Origin: Anaeramoeba flamelloides
Lineage: Eukaryota; Metamonada; Anaeramoebidae
NCBI GenBank assembly: GCA_027625915.1
Contig: JANTQA010000070.1
Coordinates: 7,507,001-7,571,000, forward strand
DNA length: 64,000 bases
Direction of reading: 5' to 3'
Translations under genes and position numbers: made by a program
The notes under the pieces: model-generated
What the model saw: the letters and a program-made list of their open reading frames with translations, nothing else
What the model was told of the DNA's origin: nothing
Database searches by the model: none
In this document: positions 43,995 to 54,890 of the stretch, piece by piece
Layout of the letters: every line of letters starts with the position of its first letter
How positions within the stretch are numbered: the first letter of the stretch is position 1

Positions 43995-44238
43995 AAAAGT
44001 TTTTCGCATTTATAACATAAATGTAAGTATTTTCAATTTGAGAGCTTGTGGATAAAAAAAACTTGATTCTTTTGAGAAAATCATAAAGTTTGCAAGAGTT
44101 TCTGTATTGTGATTATTTGTGATGTTACTACCTTAATTTTGAGAACAAAAAATGCTTTTTACCGATTTTTTTAACTTTTATTTTTTCTTCTTTTTTCATA
44201 AAAACTAGAAAAACATAATTTAACAAATTCAATTAATA
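43995..44238 (+). promoter_or_regulatory. upstream region of the FYVE gene
   Basis: Short gap between element F and the FYVE start, ending in pyrimidine-rich DNA (44160-44200) and AATTTAACAAATTCAATTAATA directly before the ATG. No defined promoter element can be named. Confidence 0.3.
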
Positions 44239-45657
44239 ATGAGTGTTTTAACATTATTTCTTACAAACAACACGCATGATCTCAAATTAATAAAAACCTT
44301 TGGTATGCTAAGTTCCTTAGATCCACCATTATCTATTTTTGTATCATCGAAAATGGGTCTGCCCGATGAAGCGTTTAGCAAATGCCAGATGTGCTCATCG
44401 AATTTCACAACAACAAAAAGAAGGCATCACTGTCGGCACTGTGGGCTCCTGATTTGTAGTTCGTGTTGCACTAACAGTTATGAATTCCCGTCGAAGGGCT
44501 CACAAAGGGTGTGTGATTGTTGCTACACTTTTCTAAAGGAAGAAGTGAGCGAAAAGCTGTCTGGGGTTGTCTCAATTGCTGTGCAGGAGGGATGGGTGAA
44601 CCGAGAGAATTACCAAATTAAGGATCAGCCGCTGTATGCAATTACGTTTTTCACACAGCTGTTGGTCACAAACCACACCAAGGTAAACAAACTCGTTTTG
44701 GAGGTGCTCATTAAATTTACATCTGCAACCGCGCCTGCGATCGTTTTACCAAGCGGCTTGTTTGAGTCCCTGTTGGAAATTGCCAATCGGATCAACCATC
44801 CACATCGGATCTTGGCTTTTGAGGTTTTGGCCAATATCCTGGCAAAGCCCAACGACGAGCATAGGAAAATGATGGTCGACACAAACGGGATGGTTGACAT
44901 GTTTTTGGAGACCTTTGCCATTTTAAAAAACAGGAAGGCAAACTCCAATTTAAAAAGATCTGTGGGCAGGTTTCTCTTCAACTGGATCTGCTTTAGTGGG
45001 CAAAACACAACCACACTGGAGCCGATCCAAGAAAAGCACATGATCTCCTTAATTCAAACCCTTGCCGATCACACTAACGAAGCATCCATTTTGGCTTTAG
45101 TTCTTGGCTGCATCAGCTATTTGTGCAAAATTGACAAACTAAGATTGACCATTACAGGCTGCGGCGGACCTTCTTGTTTAATGGCTTTACTCGCTCGTTC
45201 AAACCCAAAAACGCCAGACGTCATTCTTTTCTATTTAACAGAGATCCTCGCAATCCTTTCCAAATACAAGGAAAATTTGGATCCTATCTTTAGCTATGGC
45301 ATCGAACACATCTATAATGTAATAAATTTAACAGAGGTGTCAAGGGTGCTCTTCAATGTCATTGGCTTTATTGGTAATATTGGAATGATACATCAAAATG
45401 ATAAAAGATTGATCCAATCGAAAAAATTAATTCTTTTCATTGTTTCAGTCTTCCAAAAAGTGGATTTCGAAAAGAGTATCAAATTAAAGACCTTGAAATT
45501 ATTAGAGAAATTCGCCAAATTTGAAAATATAAGAAACTATTTAATCGAGAATCAAACACTGACGTTAATTGACGTAATAATAGAAACAGATAGAAGAGGT
45601 CTTGGCTTGTTAGCAACAGGAACAAGAAAATGTTTAATGATGCAAAATGATAATTAA
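44239..45657 (+). CDS. FYVE zinc finger plus armadillo-like protein
   Basis: A 472-residue single-exon protein. The FYVE domain lies near residues 45-105: CQMC (49-52), the phosphoinositide-binding RRHHCRHCG block (62-69), CSSCC and RVCDCC, which together supply the eight zinc ligands. FYVE domains bind phosphatidylinositol 3-phosphate, so an endosomal role is expected. From about 130 to the end the sequence is a helical solenoid of armadillo type (VNKLVLEVLIKFTSATAPAI, ILAFEVLANILAKPN, ILALVLGCISYLCK, LFNVIGFIGNIGMI). FYVE-plus-ARM proteins occur in many amoeboid protists; the partner is unknown. The CDS is markedly GC-rich for this window (30 of 60 bases at 44701-44760), with AT-rich ends. 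It follows element F by about 245 bases. Confidence 0.9.
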   Translation: MSVLTLFLTNNTHDLKLIKTFGMLSSLDPPLSIFVSSKMGLPDEAFSKCQMCSSNFTTTKRRHHCRHCGLLICSSCCTNSYEFPSKGSQRVCDCCYTFLKEEVSEKLSGVVSIAVQEGWVNRENYQIKDQPLYAITFFTQLLVTNHTKVNKLVLEVLIKFTSATAPAIVLPSGLFESLLEIANRINHPHRILAFEVLANILAKPNDEHRKMMVDTNGMVDMFLETFAILKNRKANSNLKRSVGRFLFNWICFSGQNTTTLEPIQEKHMISLIQTLADHTNEASILALVLGCISYLCKIDKLRLTITGCGGPSCLMALLARSNPKTPDVILFYLTEILAILSKYKENLDPIFSYGIEHIYNVINLTEVSRVLFNVIGFIGNIGMIHQNDKRLIQSKKLILFIVSVFQKVDFEKSIKLKTLKLLEKFAKFENIRNYLIENQTLTLIDVIIETDRRGLGLLATGTRKCLMMQNDN

Positions 45658-45876
45658 TGGCACATTTTGATTTTTTTTTTTTTTTTTTTTATTTATTTTT
45701 CTCATGCTTTTTTTCTAATATTTTTATTTTAATTATTTCAACTCTCAGATAGTATGTCAGAGTTGGTGTGTAAACATCCATGCATGTATTTATTTATATT
45801 ATATCCTAAAAATACTTTATTTTAATATAATTTATCCTAATAGTTTTTGATTATTTTGGATAAATTAATCTCAATT

Positions 45877-46415
45877 TAAACTAGATTCCAAAAATTTGGA
45901 CACGGTTTAAACAGTGGAAAGAACATCATTACTGCACTTTAAATTCAATTTGGAAAGAATTTTTGATTTTACAAACTATTATTTCATTTTTTGTCTTTTT
46001 TGTTTTGTTTTCATTTCCTTTTTTGCAGTTACGTAATCTTTTTCCTTAGATCTGGAAATTTTTTTCCAATGGTTGATAGAATGGTTAATGTTGAGTTTGT
46101 TAAATTGGAAAATAACATACAATTGGTAGATGGTATATTAATCATTTGATCGATCAACAATTGTTGGTGAAATTTCAACAAATTTACCAATACATTTTTT
46201 GTTCAGATCCTTTCATTATTTTGGACACACTGTTTTTGTTTTTTGAGTTTTATATTTTTTTTCTTTTATTTGGATTAAAATGATTACTTATTAAAACATT
46301 AGTACTGAGTTACTTAAATGTGGTTTTATATTAGGTTTGGAAAAATACAATAAATTGGGTTTTTTTTTGCCTATTTTTGATTTTGGGTGTGTCCAAATTT
46401 TTGGAATGGGGTTTA
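45877..46415. mobile_element. MITE family A, copy 2 (complete)
   Basis: Tips TAAACTAGATTCCAAAAATT then TGGACAC, and inverted GTGTCCAAATTTTTGGAATG reading into GGGTTTA; 539 bases. The left half matches 1-232 inverted and the right half 23296-23480 inverted. No coding capacity. Tips resemble those of the transposase-bearing element at 7196. Confidence 0.82.
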
Positions 46416-46934
46416 TTAAAAATACTAATATATGACTTTTTTTTGTTTTATTATTTATTATTTTTCAATTTTTTGCTTAAATTTTTAATCAAATGAATAA
46501 ATTCTATTATATAAATCCAGTATTTTGAGATCATTCATCCTGAAAATCAACACAAAAGAAAAAGAAAAACAAAGCATAATTTCTCTTCGATAGTTTTGTA
46601 AATTGTTTTCTCTCGTAAACCAAATAAAAAAAAAAAAGAAAAGAAAAGAAAAAAGGTAATTAATATCAATAAATATTATCTTTTCTAGCTGTAATATTAG
46701 CTGTTCATGAATAATATATTGGTTCAGTACTAAAGATGTTTACTTCAAACAAAATCAAAAATTTAAATAGAGAAACCTATGATTTTTTTATTTATTTATT
46801 GAGAGAAAGGAGTAATCAAAGAGAATTTACTAAATAAAAAAGACAAGAAGAAAAATATTAAAGTAAAAAAATAATAGATCATTTACATGACCATATTTAA
46901 AAATTATCCAATGTCGTAAATTTTTTTTTTCATT

Positions 46935-46995
46935 TAAAAGAATGCAGTAAAATCTTTGATTTTGCTAAATTCTTTTGAATTAAAAAAACCTAGAC
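46935..46995. repeat. single palindromic module
   Basis: AAAGAATGCAGTAAAATCTT facing TTTTGCTAAATTCTTTTGAA, followed by the AAAACCTAGACAC linker seen in the larger arrays. Confidence 0.55.
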
Positions 46996-47360
46996 ACCAC
47001 CTCCGAAGAGCGGAGCACTATTTGCCCGAATTTATATATTATTTAACTATTTTAGGAATTTTTTATCTTCACTTTTTTCTTTATTTTCATTTTTTCTTTA
47101 TTACCTTAATTTTTCTAACCATAAAAGCTTTGATGAAAAATTATTGACAAGGACAATAAATTTCTTCATTTTGATTTGTCAGATTAAAGAGTTTTTGAGT
47201 TTTTTTTTCAAGATTAAAATTTTTATAAAAGTTTTTATCTCAAATTTTTATTAATTTTTTTTTCCAAACCTTTGATTTTTTGTGCCTTTTTTCAATCAAA
47301 AGTATTTTAATTAGAACTTTTGTTTTTCCTATTAACTGACAATTTTATGAATAAAAAACA

Positions 47361-47828
47361 TCTTACGGATGTACGTTCTAAATGAATTCTTCAAATACAC
47401 TCCTAATATTATCATTTAATTTTGCTAAAGATTCTGATAATCCTTTGTCTAAGAATTAAAATATAGATTTTATTTTTGATAAAAGATATTTTTTTTTTTC
47501 TTCTATTTTTAAACTCGCTAACGGGCATTTAGAAGTGCATCCAAGAAGACATCACTTTACTGCTTTCTTATTTAAGGTAGTTGTTAGTGCATAAATAATA
47601 ATATCTTGGGAAAATTGGTTAATTTCCCCATAAATCAATACTACTCTTTATTACTTCTCCATGTTGGTTCGAGAGAATAACTCTAGAACAAAAAATAAAA
47701 ACTCCATTTTATCAATATATATATATATATATATATTAATCTTAGTATAAATCATCATACTAAAATTGGCAAAATAAAATTACAACATTTGATGTGTATA
47801 TGAAGAATTCATTTCGAAGATCCATCTT
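47361..47828. mobile_element. MITE family E, copy 2
   Basis: Tips TAAATGAATTCTTCAAATAC and, inverted, TATATGAAGAATTCATTTCG. A TA microsatellite lies inside. Interior only loosely similar to copy 1. Confidence 0.6.
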
Positions 47829-49066
47829 TAAATGGTTGAATAAAGATTAAAACTTTTAGATTATTTTATCTAATTTAACATTATAAAAATCCGATAAAAA
47901 AAAATGAAAACTCTTAAATACAATAATCTATGGTTCATTTCATCTGATGTCAACCAAAAATATAATAAAGTAGTATTAAGGATTTTATAGAAATACGGTA
48001 CTTACTTTTCAAAACAATTTTTTTTTTATATAATTAATATTTGAATTTTCTTTTTTTTAAAAAGGGGAAAAATTTCAGATTGATATGAAATACAACAATA
48101 ATATACTCAATATTTATCAGAGTAAAATACCAATAAGCTATTTCGTAGGAAATGGGGTAAATTGTTTTAAAAAACATCTGTTATATATAAACTTCAAAAA
48201 AGTATTTAAATATACAAAATCATTAACTACCATTTATTGTCACTTGATAATAATTCAATTAATTTCTTCGTATGACACTTCATAAATAAAAGATATTAAA
48301 ATTTCCAATCTCGATTTTGTCTGATATTTTTTAGGAGTGAAAATTGGTATTTCTTATTTTATTTTTTAATTGTTAAAAATTTTTTCATAACTTGTTTAAT
48401 CTCAACAAATATTCCAAATAAGATTGAAAACATATAACTGTATATGATTGTTTAAAAAATCATTTGTGTAACTTTTCATATTTTATGTTTTTTATTGAAA
48501 TTGGTTGTAAATTGTTTTTGCCAAAAAAAGTACAATTTTTTTGAAATATTTCAACAAACATATTTTGAAATAAATACCATAGTCATGAATTCAATCGGTA
48601 TTTATATTAGTCTTAATTTGATATTGCCAATTAACGAATACATTCACTAACATTGATAATTTTTTATTGAAATTTAAAAAAAAATGCCACACTTTTTTGG
48701 AAATATCTTATAATTTAAAAAAAAATTTTTTAAAAAAAGAATGTTTTATTTTTGTTTTTAATTCACTCGTTACCACTTTAATTATAAGTCACAACTAGTC
48801 TCATTATGGGTAACTATTTTCCGGAAAGAAAATAAATTATACTCAGAAACACAATGCCATATGAAATTCTTTGTTTCAGATATTTCTATTACCTTCAAAT
48901 TTTTATTAAAATAAAAAATCAAATAAAATAAAATCAATTGAACAAATAATACTTTATTTAATTATTTTTTTCTAATTATAATGACAATTATGGTTATAGC
49001 CATGATTATCATCGTTACTATTATTATTACTTAATTTAAAACCAAGTATAATAAATTAATTTCAAA

Positions 49067-51691
49067 TTATTTTTGAAATTTTTTAATTGCAGATCTATAT
49101 TTTCTTATTCTTTTTAAAGAATTCTGAATATTAGTATAATCTATATTTTTTTTATCTATTATTTTGGACAAATCTCTAAAAAATTGGGAATAAACTGTTA
49201 GTCTTTTTATTGGCATTATCACTAATTCAAAAAGGTTTAATTTTTTAGGAAATTTCTTTTTTTTATGAATAATTAATTGCTTTATTGTATCTTCTTCAGT
49301 CAATTTTATTTTTAATATGGAATTAAATTTTGTTATATCTTGGAAATAACTAATATAAATAACCATTTCATTAATATAATTATGAAATTTTTTATAGATT
49401 GATTTTTCTTTTGATTCTTCATTTTCATTTTCATTTTCATTTTTATTCTCATTTATATTTTCATTTTCATTTTCATTTTTATTTTCATTTTCATTTTTGA
49501 AATGGTAATTAAGATGATAACTTTGTATAATATTTGTTAAGTCTTTATTAATTTTTATACTTATGGAAGTCATCTTTTCTAATATTTTTAATATATGATT
49601 TATTAATTTCTCATCGATTATATTTAATTCTTGAATAGGTTTTAAATATTCTTGAACAAAAAAAATCATTTGAGATTCGTATATAATTTCCGATTTGGAA
49701 ATACTGTGGAGGAGATTTTTTTGTTTTAAAACTATTTGATATTTATTTTTTTGATAATAAGCTTTTAATACTTTTTGAATTGTGATGATAATTATATTCC
49801 CATTGCCATAATTGTTATGGTAATTATCATTGTCGTTGCTGTTGTCATTATCATTGCCGTTGTCATTGTCATTGCCATTATCATTATCGCTTTTATTTAT
49901 TTTCTTAATATCTCCATTATTATTACTATTATTATTATGATTATTATTATTGATATTATCAACGTTCTTATCATATTCGTTATTTATCTGGTTAGTTAAT
50001 GAATTAATTTTCTCTAAAAGTTTATTATTCGATTTTTTCAATTGGAAAATAATTATTTCATTTTCCTTTTGTTTAAATTCAAACTCTTTTTCTTTAATTT
50101 GATATTTTAAATTGGATTTTTCATTTAATTGTATTTTTTTTTCTAATTTTGTCTTTAATTTTTCGATCTTTGTGAGGCTATTGGTTTTTTCTTCTAATTC
50201 ATTTTCTTTATTTGACAGGTCGGTTTCGTATTGTTTTTGCATTTCTTTAAAATGATTTTCATTTTTTTTTATTTCTAATTTTAGCCGAATAATATTTTTT
50301 TTATTATTTAATAATTTTTTTTTTAAATTATTTAATTCATTTGATTTGTAATTCTTGCCTTCATTATTTAAATAATTTTGATAACTTTCAAAGAGATTAC
50401 TTTCATTTGATTCCGTTTTTATTTCCTCTTTTACTTTTTCCTCTTCTTGTTCAACTTTTTGATCTTTCCTTTTCTTCTCACTCTCACTTTTTTGATCTTT
50501 TTCTACTTTTTCTTTTTCGAATCGTTGTTCCAAGGAAACACAATCTTTCTTTAAATTCTCAATTATATTCTTTAATTCTTGGATTGTTTCTTTTTCCTTT
50601 TCAATTTCGATATCCTTATTATTTAATTGTAAATCGTTATTGAATATTAATTCTTTGATTTTTTTCTCAAACGATTGTTTTTCTTGAATTAATTGCTCGT
50701 TAGATTGGTGTTCGCAATTGTTTAATTTTTCTTTTATTTCTTTTTCTTTAATTTGGTATTGATTTTCAATTTTTGAGATCTCAATTTTATTTAAATTAAC
50801 CAATTCACTTTTCTGTATTTCAAATTCGTTTTTTAAATTTAAAATCGTTTTTTCCTGTTCTTTATTTTTGTGAATTAGCTCTTTTTCAATTGTTTGTAAT
50901 TCGTTATTACTTTTTTCATAATTTTGATTTTGCTTGTTTAATTTGGTTATTTTTTCAATTAATTCACCATTGTCACTTATTTGCTTTTTGAGTTCTTCTT
51001 TTTGTTTGAAATATTTTTCTTTCAGATCAACGATCTCATTATTTTTTTCTTCAATTTTTTTATTTTTATTTTTCACTAACATTTCGGCTGATTGGAACAT
51101 TTCCGCTAATTCATTCCTTTCGCCTCTCAGTTTGCCAATTCTTTCTTTAGTTTTTTCCTTTTCTGTGTCATAATCTTCAATTGTTTCTGTCAAGATTTCT
51201 AATTCTGTATCTTTGTCCTCGATTTGGTTTTCATATTCATTTACTTTGTTGATTATTAAATTTTTTAATTTTTTTATTTGCAATTGTTGTGTGTTTAATT
51301 TTTCAATTTGTCTGAATTCATTTTCAAGTTCACTATTTTTGTGTGTAATTTGGATTTCTAAATTATTAGATCCGTGGGAATTCCCTTCCCCATTTGTTTC
51401 TTTTTTTTGTTGTTTTTCTGCGATAATTTTTTTCTTTGTTTTTTTTGGTTTTGGTTTGAGTTTTGTTTTGGTTGTTCCTCTTCCTTTTTTGTTGATCGTT
51501 TTTGGGTTTGTTTTTGTTTTTAGATTTTTGTTTGTAGCTTTGGTTTTAGTTGAATAATCTTTTGCATGTGAGCTAATAGTTTTGGATCGGTAAAGCGTTC
51601 GAACTTTGGTATTCGAAGATCCACTAGTCTTAAATAACTTTCGGTTTGTATTTTTATGTCCAAATTTATAATTTGTGATTTCTGTAGTCAT
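49067..51691 (-). CDS. coiled-coil RhoGEF (C-terminal DH domain)
   Basis: A single-exon protein of 874 residues. The N-terminus (1-95) is basic and Thr/Lys-rich. Residues about 115-590 form a long coiled coil rich in Glu, Lys and Asn. An Asn/Asp low-complexity stretch follows (about 600-640), then a divergent Dbl-homology domain (about 660-870). DH marks: KSEIIYESQMIFFVQEYLKP (conserved region 1), HNYINEMVIYISYFQDITKF, and LNLFELVIMPIKRLTVYSQF, which matches the LxxxLIxPVQRxxRYxLLL helix of Rho exchange factors. It should activate a Rho/Rac-type GTPase and so act on actin. The DH domain is interrupted by a 25-residue Asn/Glu repeat coded by a hexamer tract (49420-49500). No pleckstrin-homology domain follows; the protein ends directly after DH. 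Start is the first ATG of the frame. Confidence 0.85.
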   Translation of the reverse strand: MTTEITNYKFGHKNTNRKLFKTSGSSNTKVRTLYRSKTISSHAKDYSTKTKATNKNLKTKTNPKTINKKGRGTTKTKLKPKPKKTKKKIIAEKQQKKETNGEGNSHGSNNLEIQITHKNSELENEFRQIEKLNTQQLQIKKLKNLIINKVNEYENQIEDKDTELEILTETIEDYDTEKEKTKERIGKLRGERNELAEMFQSAEMLVKNKNKKIEEKNNEIVDLKEKYFKQKEELKKQISDNGELIEKITKLNKQNQNYEKSNNELQTIEKELIHKNKEQEKTILNLKNEFEIQKSELVNLNKIEISKIENQYQIKEKEIKEKLNNCEHQSNEQLIQEKQSFEKKIKELIFNNDLQLNNKDIEIEKEKETIQELKNIIENLKKDCVSLEQRFEKEKVEKDQKSESEKKRKDQKVEQEEEKVKEEIKTESNESNLFESYQNYLNNEGKNYKSNELNNLKKKLLNNKKNIIRLKLEIKKNENHFKEMQKQYETDLSNKENELEEKTNSLTKIEKLKTKLEKKIQLNEKSNLKYQIKEKEFEFKQKENEIIIFQLKKSNNKLLEKINSLTNQINNEYDKNVDNINNNNHNNNSNNNGDIKKINKSDNDNGNDNDNGNDNDNSNDNDNYHNNYGNGNIIIITIQKVLKAYYQKNKYQIVLKQKNLLHSISKSEIIYESQMIFFVQEYLKPIQELNIIDEKLINHILKILEKMTSISIKINKDLTNIIQSYHLNYHFKNENENKNENENENINENKNENENENEESKEKSIYKKFHNYINEMVIYISYFQDITKFNSILKIKLTEEDTIKQLIIHKKKKFPKKLNLFELVIMPIKRLTVYSQFFRDLSKIIDKKNIDYTNIQNSLKRIRKYRSAIKKFQK

Positions 51692-53040
51692 TAATACTCT
51701 TTTCTTTTTTCTTTATGAAAAAAGTCACAATTTAAGCTTGGAAAGTTGATAAACGAAAAAATATGTAGCGAATTAAAAGTTAAAAAAATGAAAAGAAAAT
51801 ACACTAAGTAAAAAAAATGTGAATTTATTAAGTTTGGGTTTAATTGAAGTTACTTACACAAAATTTACATGTTTTTTGATTCTTTGTTTTCATTTTAAAA
51901 GTGTCTTATTTTGGAAATCATTTTTTTTTGTTTAAAAAAGATGAGGAAAATAATCTTATTTTTTTGGATATAATGAAGACATAAATTCTATTTCTAAAAT
52001 TTTCATATTGTGAATTTAAAGATTATCAATAAACATTTACAATTCATCAAATCAATAATTTGAATTTGGAATTTACTTTTTTCTATTTAGAATACATTTT
52101 TTTCAAATAGAGTTTTAACCGGAGTATATTCAAAACAGCAGTCTTAAAACAATCATTCTTACTAAGAGTCAAAAAAGCCAGTTTCACGAGTTTAAGGACT
52201 ACCTTTTCAAGTGACAATGGCGAAATTGTTGTTGAAAACACACTTCCAAGAGTTAAATTCTCCACAGAGAATTACTTTTGCTGTTTTCAAAATAAACCGT
52301 GTAGAAAAGTGTAATGGGTGTTTTAAAATAAAAAGTGTGTTTTTTTGGTATAGTAGATCTAAACATCAATTGATGTAAGGAACTGATAATAAACCCTAAT
52401 AAATGTTGTACTGATTTGTAAAGTTCTATTATTTGAAAAGAAATTCTAAAAATAAAGGATCGTCTTGGAAAATTTCTCTCAAAAATAGAGTTTCTTTTTG
52501 ATAAAATTTTTTTATATCAAAAATACAAAAAATTTCTTAAAAAATTGAGAGAAATTCCTAAAAATTTTCAATAAAATTGCATTCCTAATTTAAAAGTTAC
52601 CAAAAATATCAAGGTCTTGACTTTCAAAATTGATTTGAAATTCGGTATACTCCTGTGTAATGAATTGAATGTTGAATTGGAACAAGAAGAAAAGAAAGCA
52701 GATAATATATTTTCGAACAACGGATTATAGGCTTTTGACACACATTATTTTGATCCTTGCTCAAAAAAGGAGAATTGAAAAAAAAAACTACAATTTTCAT
52801 CATATTGTGATCCTCCCAATTTAAATTTCACATTTTCATAAGTTCAGTTAAAAATCTTTAAAGACAAAAACATTTCCCAAACTGTTCAATATTTTTTTTT
52901 CATTTGATTTTACAAGTTTGAAATGTTTTAAAATTTGATATTGTTTTTGAAATTCTCAAAGTATTTTTTTTTTCTTAAATTTTCTTTCAAAACCCTATTT
53001 GAATTTTTTTTTTTTTTATTTATTTTAAATTTGAAATTAC
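51692..53040. other. gene-free stretch upstream of the RhoGEF gene
   Basis: Contains a higher-complexity segment at 52083-52300 with a 60-codon minus-strand open frame (reading ...KVVLKLVKLAFLTLSKN...), and an inverted repeat N unit at 52315-52400. I could not link the open frame to other exons and do not call it a gene. Confidence 0.4.
52315..52400 (-). repeat. repeat N, inverted unit
   Basis: Complement of the unit at 9385: AAAATAAAAAGTGTGTTTTT, a GATCTAAACATCAATTGATG word, AAGGAACTGATAATAAACCC. Confidence 0.5.
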
Positions 53041-53576
53041 TAAACCCCAATTCAAAATTTTTAACACACCAAAATTCAATTTGTGAAGAAAAAAACTTAT
53101 TTAATCAATTCAAGAAGATTTACCAAATTAGAACCATTCACTAATTGAAATTTTAACACTTCTTCATAAATTACAATACTCAAAAAACAATAAATAAATA
53201 ATTATCAATAAAAATAAATGAAGGGTGTGTTAAAAATTTTGGAGAGATCAAAACAAAAAATTACATTAGTAAATATGTTTAAATTCTATTAGGATTATTG
53301 ATCGATCAAATGGTTAGATACTACCAACTAATTTTATTTGAGTTCTTCTATTTTGAACAACTTGACTTTAACCATAATATCAATTGTTCAAAAAATTTTT
53401 GATCCAACGAAACAAATTACGTAATTCAAACAATGAAATCAAAACAAAAACTAAAAGAAGAAAAAATTATTTTCATATTTTTCAAAAATCAAAATTATCT
53501 CCAATTTCAATGAAATTGTATTATTGTGATTGTTTGGAACGTTTTAGCTGTGTGGAAAATTTTGAATTTTAGTTTA
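53041..53576. mobile_element. MITE family B, copy 3
   Basis: Tips TAAACCCCAATTCAAAATTT and, inverted, AAAATTTTGAATTTTAGTTTA. 536 bases, inverted relative to copy 1 and similar to it over the full length. Best-preserved copy of the family. Confidence 0.82.
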
Positions 53577-53589
53577 CTTTATTATTATT

Positions 53590-53912
53590 ATTATTATTGA
53601 AGATGTGTAAATTACTCTATCATTCCCCTTAGACTTAAATTCCCTTCCATAAATTTAAGGGGCTAATCAAACATTTCACAATTATTAATTAATGAAAATA
53701 ATTTCAAACTATCATGGTTTAAAATTAATTCATTAAAATTAATTTCTTTTTATTTATTTTGAAAAATTAATCTATTTTTTTATAGGAAGGACATACCTTT
53801 AAAAAATGATTAATATTTTCTATAATTTCCTTTTGTTCATATTTTGAAAATAAAGGATAAATTTTATTTGTATTTTTAATTGATTACATAGTAATATCTA
53901 TTTAAGCAATTT
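53590..53912 (-). pseudogene. second copy of the unknown protein fragment
   Basis: Minus-strand match to 22270-22660. It reads NKIYPLFSKYEQKEIIENIN then HFLK, after which GTATGT could be a splice donor or simply a broken frame; a stop follows within 12 codons. The final ATAGTTTGA and about 100 bases beyond are shared with the other copy. Roughly 80 bases present in the first copy are missing here. Confidence 0.45.
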
Positions 53913-54358
53913 GTAAATGTTCTGAATTTTAGAATTCTTGAACTTGATGGATAACTTAAAAAGCTTTGGGGTTTAAAAAAATGACTTTTTATTTAAAGAT
54001 ATTTTATTATTGTGTAATTCAAATTACTTTGTGGGGTGTCGTAAAGTATTGTCAAGTGTTGTCCAGTAACTATGATTTTCCAAAAAATAAAAATAAAATA
54101 ATAGAGAAAAATTAAAGATTTTACTCTATTCTTTTAAAGTTTTGAAAACCTAATGAAAAATATCGCTAGGTGTCAAGTTTTTACAGAATTCAAAATAAAA
54201 GAGTAATATATTTGATTTAACTCAATTTTTTGTAATTCTGGAAAATAAAAGTTATTTTTTTAAAATTTAAGAAATTAAATCAAAAACTTTTGAAATTATC
54301 TTAATATTTCTCCAATTAAAACAATATAACGATATTTCCAGCTCTTGTAATTCAATAA

Positions 54359-54402
<44 letters not shown>

Positions 54403-54890
54403 ATTTAATTTAATTAGTACTTTTTTTATCATATTTTATCAGAAAGAAAACTCCGTTTGATAAGTGAATTCAAAATAACACAACAATTAAACACCCCCTA
54501 TGGAAAAATGTATTATTTAAAACCAATGTTAAACAAAAATGTTTATATTTTTTTACAATTATCTCAATACAAAATCTAATTTAATATCCAATATTAAGAC
54601 AAAGGCCAAATCAATTCTAGAAGGTGCACCCCTTCGAATATTTGAGTAATTATTAAAGGCAGAATTATTTTTGTTAAAATTATTAAGTTAATATTTCAAT
54701 TTTTGGGTGTTTTTTCTTTTTTTTTTTTTTTTTTTTTGATAAATAAATATTTGATTTTTTGGTTAAAGTCTCAAAATTGAGTTAATAGTAGAGATATATT
54801 TATAGGTGTAATGCAAATTGTCTCTAGATCTTAATTAAACAATTCTATTTTTAGAAAAAAAAATGGAATTCAAAAGTTCTTGTTATTAGA
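53913..54890. other. gene-free stretch with palindromic array and TA run
   Basis: Contains array P4 (54095-54340) and an alternating TA run (54364-54400). Remaining DNA is AT-rich without recognised content. Confidence 0.45.
54095..54340. repeat. palindromic module array P4
   Basis: AATAGAGAAAAATTAAAGAT facing TTTACTCTATTCTTTTAAAG, then CAGAATTCAAAATAAAAGAG facing its complement, with the GCTAGGTGTCAAG linker, then a TTTAAGAAATTAAAT pair. Confidence 0.65.

Larger units (their letters stand above)
45658..49066. other. intergenic region between converging genes
   Basis: Starts with a poly-T run after the FYVE stop. Contains MITE A2 (45877-46415), a palindromic module (46935-46995), MITE E2 (47361-47828) and a TA run (47715-47736). 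Open frames of 63-66 codons (46956-47147, 48085-48285) have no recognisable content. Confidence 0.45.

Noticed and set aside
44625-45041. 138-codon minus-strand frame in the FYVE gene
   Set aside because: Shadow of a GC-rich coding region.
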